From the NCBI RefSeq assembly GCF_006335125.1, contig NZ_VDMO01000008.1, positions 133,179 through 197,178 on the forward strand: a DNA stretch of 64,000 nucleotides, in the 5' to 3' direction. Every line of letters begins with the position of its first letter. The stretch's first letter is position 1. This DNA is from Deinococcus radiopugnans ATCC 19172. Its GTDB lineage: Bacteria; Deinococcota; Deinococci; Deinococcales; Deinococcaceae. Positions 56,219 through 64,000 of this stretch are shown here, piece by piece. The translations under genes were made by a program, and so were the position numbers. Below the pieces are notes generated by a model. It saw only the letters and a program-made list of their open reading frames with translations. It did not search any database and was not told the DNA's origin.

Positions 56219-56629
56219 ATGAGCGACGCCCCTGTCCCCAGCACTCTGCCCACTGTGCTGGCCCTGGACGTCAGCAAATCGCGCATCGGCTTTGCGGTCA
56301 GCGCCGGGCGGCTGGCCTTCGGACGCGGCAGCGTGGACCGCAAGCGGCTGCCGTTGGACCTGAAAGCGGTGCGGCTCAAGGTCCGAGAGACAGGAGCGGG
56401 CCTGCTGCTGCTGGGACTGCCCCTGCGGACCGACGGCGCCCATAGCGCCTCTGCGGACCGAGTGCGGGCCTTCGGCAAGATCCTGACTGAGCAGGGTTAC
56501 ACGGTGGCCTATCAGGACGAGCGCTTCACCACCCGCCGTGCCCGCGAACTGGGCGCAGCCGACGAGGACGAGGCGGCGGCGGTGCAGATTCTGGAGCTGT
56601 ACCTGATGGGCCGGGCGGATCAGGACTGA
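56219..56629 (+). CDS. ruvX: Putative Holliday junction resolvase / pre-16S rRNA nuclease YqgF
   Basis: 136 residues, RNase H-like fold: VLALDVSKSRIGFAVS (first Asp; the usual GxKRxGxA is changed to SKSRIGFA), LLLGLPLRTDG and YQDERFTTRRARELG. Acts in rRNA maturation or recombination. ATG 7 nt after TACACT. GC-typical, unlike the pilin genes that follow 117 bp later. Confidence 0.9.
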   Translation: MSDAPVPSTLPTVLALDVSKSRIGFAVSAGRLAFGRGSVDRKRLPLDLKAVRLKVRETGAGLLLLGLPLRTDGAHSASADRVRAFGKILTEQGYTVAYQDERFTTRRARELGAADEDEAAAVQILELYLMGRADQD

Positions 56630-56745
56630 CCGGGTGAAGCCCAGAGGCAAGTGTGAGGCCCTGCGGGCGGAGCCCCACAATCGGGGGGGAGGGCAACCCT
56701 GATCGGGTAATGGTTTTGCGAGGGTGCTGAGGGCAGACTGGAGGG

Positions 56746-58908
56746 GTGAATCGTTCGCAAACCACTCAGGGAGCAACCATGGTGCTGGTTGTTCTCCTGA
56801 CCATGATGCTTCTGGCCGCGCTGCTGGCCGCCTCGTCGCAGCTTACGCTCTCCAGTCGGCGGACCACCGCCGATCAAACGGCCTCACTGCGGGCGCAGTA
56901 CGTGGCCGAGTCCGGTGTGGCACTGGCGCAAGGTCGATTAAGGGATGTGCAGAGCATTCTGAGTAAGGAAAACTTGACGATCCCAAACGGCACTACGGCC
57001 ACTACTATTCGCAGCTACGCAGAAAAGTACTGCGGGAATTCCAACTGGACCACCTCGGCAGACGGTGCGGTGAGCACCTGCGCTGTTCAGAGTTCGGCGG
57101 CTGTAAATCAATTTGATGTTTTTGCCCAGTTGGTGAATGACACTGCATATATGCGCCTGCCTAGTGGCGAACGACCTTCCACTCTGTCACTCAAACAGGC
57201 TTTCTGGAAGACTCAGTTGGGGATTGAGCAGAAGTTCTCCGTTGACGGCGCGACGATTAGTTATGCGCTCATGCCGACCAAAGTCGTGCGACTTAACAAT
57301 AGTAGTTACCGCTTCTACCTTCAACTAAATTTTTTGAGAGTTAAGGGAGAACAGGCCGCAGCCACGCGAATCCTCAAAGCCAATCGCAGCAATAAGACCA
57401 GTTGGTGGATAGATATTAGCCTGCCTAGCTATCTGGACAATGTTTTGTTTACCAACCACCATCGCAGTCTCAGTGCTCAGGATGACGTGAATCCCAACGT
57501 CAATTTCACTACTCAGGCTTTTGACGGCCCTGTACATACAAACGAAAAATTTCTCTTTATTTCAAACGCGACGGCCAGTTTTTCGGGTCGGCTGAGTAGT
57601 GCGGGTTGTACGAACCTACCCAAAATAGGAATGCCGTCTGGTGGCGAGTGTAGTCAAACACCTGGTGTGTATACCACCAACGGGTTAAAGACGGCAGTTA
57701 GTGGTGTGGATACCAATGATCAAAAAAATGCCAGCGTGTTGCAGCAACTTTATACTCAGGCCAACCCTAAGCTAAATGAGTTGACTCGTGCCGACGGCAC
57801 CAAAATCAAGGATGCCACATTCACGGGTTCATATCGCCCTATGCCCATCAATGCCAGTAGTCAGCGGGCTGCTGCCCAAGGCGTTATACCTCCCATCAAT
57901 GTCACTTCGGATCCGGATGAGATAGCGCGATATACTAAGGGCCGCGGCCTATACTTTGGCGAACAAGTACTGGGAGTTACGCTCTTGGCGGGTGACGCAA
58001 ATGGCAATTCGCCTACTAGCTTTACTAATAATCCAAAGAAGTGGATGCCTGTTCCAAAATACCAGCACATCCAAGTATTTAAGGGAATTGATAAACAGAA
58101 GGTAGGTGTCGAAAAAGTATGTATTGCAAAAAACAAGAAAGGGAAGTGCAAAAAGTATAGTTATAGAGATGCCTATGGAAACGTAGAGCAATATGACTTT
58201 TACAGGGTAGATGCTCAAGGGAAGTTGGAGCAGAAGAGCACTGATGGGCAGTGGGCAGTTGTTCCTGATCCCGCCTCTCCATCTAAGCCTCGCCCTTTCA
58301 ATGGCACTATATTCGGTGAAAAAGGTATTGAAAGCTTGATGGGTCCAGATCGCTACGATGACGATCAGTCTGCTGGCCCGGCCATAGCCCCTTTTTCACA
58401 GATTACCGTGGCATCTGAAACCGATAACGTTGGGATCTCCGGAGATCTTATGCTCTCTGATGAATCCTGCACTAAAGATCTGAATGCATGTGTAAATAGT
58501 GGTGCTGAACCCCCTAAGAATGTTCTGGGCATCTTTTCGCAAAAGGGCAATGTAATGATAAATAAGGACGCACCAGATGATCTGACCATTCAGGCTATGC
58601 TGATGTCTAGTGAGGGTCAGGTCACAGTGGATGACTATGACGACAAGAGTGTGGGAGCTCGTGGCACAGTGAATTTAGTGGGTGGTCTGGTTGAGAACTG
58701 GTACGGAGCTTTTGGTACCGTGAATGGTTTGACCAGCGTCAGTGGTTATGGTCGGAACTTCTCGCATGACCGCCGGTTTCAGAATCCTGGTTTTACGCCT
58801 CCTTTCTTCCCGGTCTCTCCTACCTGGGTTAAAAAAGACGGCAGCGATGAGGGCCTAACCCTGGAAAACTTTGTGGTCCAACAGGGTACCCAGGCTGACG
58901 CACCATGA
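56746..58908 (+). CDS. PilX-type pilus assembly protein
   Basis: 720 residues, GTG start. Short N-terminus then a hydrophobic helix (TMVLVVLLTMMLLAALLAASSQ) and the downstream segment YVAESGVALAQGRL, as in PilX/GspK-like prepilin-related proteins. The rest is a large Ser/Thr/Asn-rich extracellular region. Base composition from about 57000 to 58850 is clearly AT-richer than the rest, suggesting transfer or surface diversifying selection. Overlaps the next pilin by 4 bp. Confidence 0.82.
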   Translation: MNRSQTTQGATMVLVVLLTMMLLAALLAASSQLTLSSRRTTADQTASLRAQYVAESGVALAQGRLRDVQSILSKENLTIPNGTTATTIRSYAEKYCGNSNWTTSADGAVSTCAVQSSAAVNQFDVFAQLVNDTAYMRLPSGERPSTLSLKQAFWKTQLGIEQKFSVDGATISYALMPTKVVRLNNSSYRFYLQLNFLRVKGEQAAATRILKANRSNKTSWWIDISLPSYLDNVLFTNHHRSLSAQDDVNPNVNFTTQAFDGPVHTNEKFLFISNATASFSGRLSSAGCTNLPKIGMPSGGECSQTPGVYTTNGLKTAVSGVDTNDQKNASVLQQLYTQANPKLNELTRADGTKIKDATFTGSYRPMPINASSQRAAAQGVIPPINVTSDPDEIARYTKGRGLYFGEQVLGVTLLAGDANGNSPTSFTNNPKKWMPVPKYQHIQVFKGIDKQKVGVEKVCIAKNKKGKCKKYSYRDAYGNVEQYDFYRVDAQGKLEQKSTDGQWAVVPDPASPSKPRPFNGTIFGEKGIESLMGPDRYDDDQSAGPAIAPFSQITVASETDNVGISGDLMLSDESCTKDLNACVNSGAEPPKNVLGIFSQKGNVMINKDAPDDLTIQAMLMSSEGQVTVDDYDDKSVGARGTVNLVGGLVENWYGAFGTVNGLTSVSGYGRNFSHDRRFQNPGFTPPFFPVSPTWVKKDGSDEGLTLENFVVQQGTQADAP

Positions 58909-59390
58909 GGAACAGTTGCATACGTCAGCAGGGTTTTACGCTTCTCGAAATTCTGATAGTCCTCGCTATTCTCGGCATCCTGATGGGCATTTTCGGCCTC
59001 TCCTATCTGCGCAGTATTCGAGCTGCAGAAGTTCGCGAGGGGGCTAATCAGATTGCTGCCGATCTGCGTGCCGCCCGGGCCAGCGCCCAGCGGCGCAGCG
59101 CATCGGGAGCTTTCAAGTGGGCGGGTGTTGGTAACCTGACAGGCTATACAGTAGAAATTCCAAGCGGCACGGCGACTCCAAAGACCGCCACCTTACCCAG
59201 GGGGGTCACTTTTAGGTGTTTAGACGGCTGCCCGGCGGCGCGGACACTGACCTATAACGCGCCCTATGGCGAGATGACCAGCACTATTAATGGCACTCGT
59301 TATGTCGTAGAGAGCCAAACGCCCAACATCCCATCCATTGAGGTTCGAGTGGTTGGTATCACTGGGCGCGTCATGCTGGTGAAGCCATGA
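58905..59390 (+). CDS. Type IV pilin-like protein 1 (GspH/FimT type)
   Basis: 161 residues. Prepilin motif QQGFTLLEILIVLAILGILMGIF with Gly before Phe and Glu at +5, so cleaved by prepilin peptidase. C-terminal beta region with C-x(n)-C (FRCLDGCPAAR). ATGA overlap with genes on both sides. Minor pilin likely priming pilus assembly or DNA uptake. Confidence 0.9.
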   Translation: MRNSCIRQQGFTLLEILIVLAILGILMGIFGLSYLRSIRAAEVREGANQIAADLRAARASAQRRSASGAFKWAGVGNLTGYTVEIPSGTATPKTATLPRGVTFRCLDGCPAARTLTYNAPYGEMTSTINGTRYVVESQTPNIPSIEVRVVGITGRVMLVKP

Positions 59391-59836
59391 AACAAATGAA
59401 TGACAAATTTGACCGTTTTGAGCAGGGGTTTACGCTGATTGAGGTGCTGGTGGCTATCGCTCTTTTTGGCATTCTGCTGGCAGTGTTGATCCCCAGTATT
59501 ACGGCGCTACTGGGGATCAACCGTCAGGGAGAGGTTCAACTGACCAGCGCTACTCAGGCGCAGCAGGTGATCGAGTCGGTTAAGGGTGCGTGGCGGGACG
59601 CTGCTGTGTACAGCAGCAATTGCGCACCCAGTCTGATTCTGCCTACGGGCGTGACCGCTAAAAGCCAGCCGTTGGACTCGCGAGCGGGCAGCCCAGGTAC
59701 CCTGACTGATATCTCGCGCGCTGTCCCATGCCCGGCGGCCGCTGCTCCCGTACCGCCCATGCGCCGAATACAAATTACCGCCGGCACGGGACCGCAAGCC
59801 ACTACCCTGGTCCTTGATGTGCTGAGGCCACAATGA
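59387..59836 (+). CDS. Type IV pilin-like protein 2
   Basis: 149 residues. Prepilin motif EQGFTLIEVLVAIALFGILLAVLIPSI; longer basic/acidic leader than usual (about 15 residues). Cys in NCAPSL and PCPAAA. ATGA overlaps. Minor pilin of PilV/GspI type. Confidence 0.88.
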   Translation: MKQMNDKFDRFEQGFTLIEVLVAIALFGILLAVLIPSITALLGINRQGEVQLTSATQAQQVIESVKGAWRDAAVYSSNCAPSLILPTGVTAKSQPLDSRAGSPGTLTDISRAVPCPAAAAPVPPMRRIQITAGTGPQATTLVLDVLRPQ

Positions 59837-60627
59837 AACGTAGCGGCGAGGCAGGCTTCACCCTGGTCGAGATGCTGGTGGTTATAGCGATCCTGGGCGT
59901 GGTGTTGTTGGCGGTTAGCAACACTTTTATCAGCAGCTCGCGGACCACCACGTTGGCGGTTGCCCGCGCGGAACTTCAGCAGGAAACCGTCAACGCCCAG
60001 CAACTGATCGCCTCGCGGGTCAAGGAGGCATGGTATGTCTTTCCCCCAGGCGTCGCCATGGCATTGAACGATACCGCGCTCCGACGTAATCCCATCACCA
60101 GCAATAAGAATTGGACGGTGGCCACGCATCCGATACTGGCTATGATTCTGCCGCCACGTAACCCGGCCCTGGCCTGTGCGTCAGCCACAAACGATGGTTG
60201 TTACCGTTTCTTCGCATATTACCCGGTGCTGCGTTCGGTATGGGTCGCAGGCACCAGCGGTGCGTCCAATCCTGGCGCAGATGCAGCTAATGACGCTTCG
60301 ACATGGGTGCTGGCGGAATATCGCGATTACTACTACGAGAGCAACCCCTCTACGACGTCTCCCGCTAGTCTTACTCTGCCACCTATTGCCGACAGCGATG
60401 CCAATCTCGTCTCCGATTACATCATGCCGACCACTACCGCCGGGGCCACCTACACCATGTTCGGTTACACGCCCGCCACGGCGGCCACCACAGGCGTGAC
60501 CGGGGTCAACATCAACCTCGCCACCGGGCGCGTCGTCAATGGCAAGCTCACCAGACTTCCGGGGCAGACAGGGACTTACAACCTCAGCGTCTATCCCCTG
60601 AACCTGGGTAAAGTCGCCGCCAACTGA
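59833..60627 (+). CDS. Type IV pilin-like protein 3 (GspJ/PilW type)
   Basis: 264 residues. Prepilin motif EAGFTLVEMLVVIAILGVVLLAVSNTF; then Thr-rich extracellular region with Cys in ALACASATNDGCYRF. Begins in an ATGA overlap and ends the four-gene pilin operon. GC rises again in its second half. Confidence 0.9.
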   Translation: MKRSGEAGFTLVEMLVVIAILGVVLLAVSNTFISSSRTTTLAVARAELQQETVNAQQLIASRVKEAWYVFPPGVAMALNDTALRRNPITSNKNWTVATHPILAMILPPRNPALACASATNDGCYRFFAYYPVLRSVWVAGTSGASNPGADAANDASTWVLAEYRDYYYESNPSTTSPASLTLPPIADSDANLVSDYIMPTTTAGATYTMFGYTPATAATTGVTGVNINLATGRVVNGKLTRLPGQTGTYNLSVYPLNLGKVAAN

Positions 60628-60689
60628 GCGCCCTTTACCCCTCCTGAGCCTTCACGCCTGCCCAGACGTGGAGGCTCTACACTTTCCCC

Positions 60690-62396
<1,707 letters not shown>

Positions 62397-62450
62397 GCGG
62401 CCCTCTCCACTTTCCTGCGTGGCCCCCGATGTGCTACAGTCGCAAGGCTT

Positions 62451-62535
62451 GTCGGATTTCGTCCGGCGTGGTGTCAGGCCCCATCCTCAACAGGTGAGGC
62501 CCAGCGCAGGCCCCCGGTCACAGCAAAAATCCGAC
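62451..62535 (+). promoter_or_regulatory. Candidate L28 leader fold
   Basis: GTCGGATTT (62451-62459) and AAATCCGAC (62527-62535) are perfect reverse complements, closing a 67-nt domain in the rpmB 5' leader; inner CTCA/TGAG and others can fold. TACAGT at 62435-62440 puts the predicted mRNA start just before the first arm. Possible autoregulatory leader. Confidence 0.45.
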
Positions 62536-62557
62536 GCGGATCTAAGGAGAAACCAAC

Positions 62558-62773
62558 ATGGCGAAAGTATGCGAAGTATGCGGAAAGGGACCGATTGTCG
62601 TGAACTCGGTCATCCGCCGGGGTAAGGCCCGTGCGGCGGGCGGCGTGGGCCGCAAGGTCACGGGCGTCAGCAAGCGGGTTCAGAAGCCCAACCTCCAGCC
62701 CCTCACGGTCACGCGTGCGGGCGTCAGCCTGCGCCTGCGGGTCTGCTCCAAGTGCCGCAAGAGCCTGACCTGA
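62558..62773 (+). CDS. rpmB: 50S ribosomal protein L28
   Basis: 71 residues. [21 protein letters not shown] with the zinc Cys pair (CEVC) and VCSKCRKSL at the end (second pair), so a zinc-binding L28. AAGGAG 8 nt upstream. No rpmG follows; it is a single-gene unit with its own terminator. Confidence 0.96.
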   Translation: MAKVCEVCGKGPIVVNSVIRRGKARAAGGVGRKVTGVSKRVQKPNLQPLTVTRAGVSLRLRVCSKCRKSLT

Positions 62774-62793
62774 ACTGAAGTTCAACTCAACGG

Positions 62794-62828
62794 CGCGCCC
62801 CCTTCCACCGTGGAAGGGGGCGCGTTTT
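62794..62828 (+). terminator. rpmB terminator
   Basis: CGCGCCCCCTTCCA and its reverse complement, short CCG loop, followed by TTTT. Confidence 0.9.
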
Positions 62829-62856
62829 GCAGTCCTGCGTCAAAACCTACCGGGGG

Positions 62857-63420
62857 TCAGGGTTTGCCGGTGGGGCCGTCGTCCGTTGGCGTACCGCCCT
62901 GAACTTTCGGCTTGCGCTCCAGCACGAAGCTGCCGATCAGGAGCGCGATGGTGCCCACCACCACGCAACTGTCGGCGATGTTGAAGATCGGAAAGTCGCC
63001 CTGCCCGACAGAGCGGGTAATGGCACTCAGAGGCGGCGCGTGAATCATGTCGGTGACCTTGCCGAAGCGCAGGCCGTCGATGGCGTTGCCGATGGCGCCC
63101 GCCGAGATCATCGCCAGCACCACGCTCAGGAAGCGCTGTTGCGGGCGCAGGTACAGGTAGACCAGGAGGCCCAGGCCCACCAGCAGACGTCCCAGGGCCA
63201 GAGGAGCCGCGCTCCCGCTAAACATGCTCCACGCTGCGCCGGTGTTGAAGGTCAGGAACCATTCCAGGACGCCCGGAATGACGACGCGGGGGGCGGCTCC
63301 CTCCTGCAGGTTCGCCAGGGCCCAGCCTTTCAGGGCCTGGTCCGCGAAGATCAGCACGGCGGCGATCAGCAGCGGCAGCCAGAAGGGGGCGCGGGAAGCA
63401 CGGTCGGTCAGCGTCGGCAC
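62857..63420 (-). CDS. lspA: Lipoprotein signal peptidase
   Basis: 187 residues, four membrane helices. Aspartyl protease motifs: [16 protein letters not shown] and [22 protein letters not shown] is the usual upstream block. Cleaves prolipoprotein signal peptides. GTG start is 7 nt after TATACT (complement 63428-63433), leaderless. The tail is hydrophilic ([13 protein letters not shown]). Confidence 0.95.
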   Translation of the reverse strand: MPTLTDRASRAPFWLPLLIAAVLIFADQALKGWALANLQEGAAPRVVIPGVLEWFLTFNTGAAWSMFSGSAAPLALGRLLVGLGLLVYLYLRPQQRFLSVVLAMISAGAIGNAIDGLRFGKVTDMIHAPPLSAITRSVGQGDFPIFNIADSCVVVGTIALLIGSFVLERKPKVQGGTPTDDGPTGKP

Positions 63421-63516
63421 GCCGCGCAGTATATGGAGTGTCCTGTGGCAAGAGGACAGATGCGGCCAGGCTTCATCCGCCTACCACTTTCTGCTGCTTG
63501 AAGGAAGGCCACAATA

Positions 63517-63993
63517 GTGGGCATGGCAAACGTCGAATCCTTCGATCTGGACCACACCAAAGTCAAAGCCCCCTACGTGCGGCTCGCCGGGGTCAAGACC
63601 ACCCCACGCGGCGACAGCGTCAGCAAGTACGATCTGCGGCTGCTGCAACCAAACGCGGGAGCCATCGAACCGGCCGCCATCCATACCCTGGAACACCTGC
63701 TGGCCGGCTACCTGCGCGACCACCTGACCGACATCGTGGACGTGTCGCCGATGGGCTGCCGTACAGGCATGTACATGGCCGTGATCGGTGAACCGGACGA
63801 GCCGCGCATTCTTAAGGCCTTTGAGGCGGCCTTGCAGGACACCGCCGCGCACAGCCAACCCATCCCCGGCGTCAGTGAACTGGAGTGCGGCAACTTCCGT
63901 GACCACGATCTGGAGGCAGCCCGAAAGTACGCCCAGGACGCGTTAAATCAAGGGTTGAAGATTCAGGAAACGGTCCTGCTAGAGCGGACTTGA
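63517..63993 (+). CDS. luxS: S-ribosylhomocysteine lyase LuxS
   Basis: 158 residues. Splits S-ribosylhomocysteine to homocysteine and the AI-2 precursor. Metal site HTLEHLLAGYLRDH with later Cys in SPMGCRTGMY and GxGNFRDHDL-type ECGNFRDHD. Start uncertain: GTG 63517 has GAAGGAAGG upstream; ATG 63523 lies 7 nt after CACAAT. Known Deinococcus LuxS, from memory, starts MPDMANVESFDL. Confidence 0.95.
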   Translation: MGMANVESFDLDHTKVKAPYVRLAGVKTTPRGDSVSKYDLRLLQPNAGAIEPAAIHTLEHLLAGYLRDHLTDIVDVSPMGCRTGMYMAVIGEPDEPRILKAFEAALQDTAAHSQPIPGVSELECGNFRDHDLEAARKYAQDALNQGLKIQETVLLERT

Positions 63994-64000
63994 GAGGAGC

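Noticed and set aside
56180..56776. Long N-terminal extension of the enoyl-CoA hydratase frame
   Set aside because: It would overlap all of ruvX on the other strand, and the crotonase fold starts at 56179.

Overview
This is a high-GC bacterial chromosome segment that reads as Deinococcus. Supporting signs are the long CTC-type L25, a zinc-finger-less DnaJ, an OmpR regulator closely resembling my memory of radiation-response regulator DrRRA, a HspR-type HAIR operator before dnaK, LuxS, and many start codons lying 5-7 nt downstream of a TANNNT box (leaderless mRNAs, common in Deinococcus). The species cannot be fixed from sequence alone. eno and pyk at the left edge, followed by a DnaA-box cluster, suggest the window begins close to the chromosomal origin (gene-order argument, from memory).

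Layout. 0-6.3 kb: eno, pyk, DnaA boxes, tyrS (minus), then a MOSC protein, a YqhA-family membrane protein and trmK as a tight plus-strand run. 6.3-8.3 kb: two repeated promoter-terminator modules, rpoZ and rplY. 8.3-13.7 kb: efp, an endonuclease V-like gene and the chaperone block dnaK-grpE-VF530-dnaJ. 13.7-21.2 kb: two-component system, cyclase-like gene, mqnP-like UbiA prenyltransferase, tRNA-Pro/Gly/Arg, DUF488 and a GGDEF gene. 21.8-27.7 kb: a six-gene operon matching the ebo (eustigmatophyte/bacterial operon) cluster. 28-33.2 kb: PpiC-type chaperone, tRNA-Arg, SIS protein, phosphoesterase, DNA polymerase III delta-prime. 33.3-36.3 kb: a secreted-peptide/small-protein/HD-GYP operon divergent from a large TPR-BTAD regulator. 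36.3-56.6 kb: mainly housekeeping and metabolic genes (monooxygenase, ferredoxin, proS, diguanylate cyclase, rhomboid, acyl-CoA ligase, esterase, C39 peptidase, AAC(3)-like, HEPN-like, adenine deaminase, asd, plsY, tRNA-Ser, enoyl-CoA hydratase, ruvX). 56.7-60.6 kb: a minor-pilin operon with AT-rich, atypical composition. 60.7-64 kb: dynamin-like GTPase, rpmB, lspA, luxS.

Most notable: (1) two apparent translation-coupled attenuators built alike: an 11-residue leader peptide with Thr-Thr-Ile before asd and a 31-residue leader with Pro-Pro-Pro before proS. Each starts leaderless, has its control codons three sense codons or fewer before the stop, and is followed by mutually exclusive hairpins ending in a U-run at the gene's RBS. 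(2) A possible peptide-signalling locus: a 47-residue Sec-exported peptide whose start lies 23 bp from a divergently transcribed 637-residue TPR-BTAD regulator. (3) The ebo operon, whose product is unknown in this organism. (4) Four perfect DnaA boxes in 125 bp.

All calls come from reading translations and motifs by eye; no database search was run.
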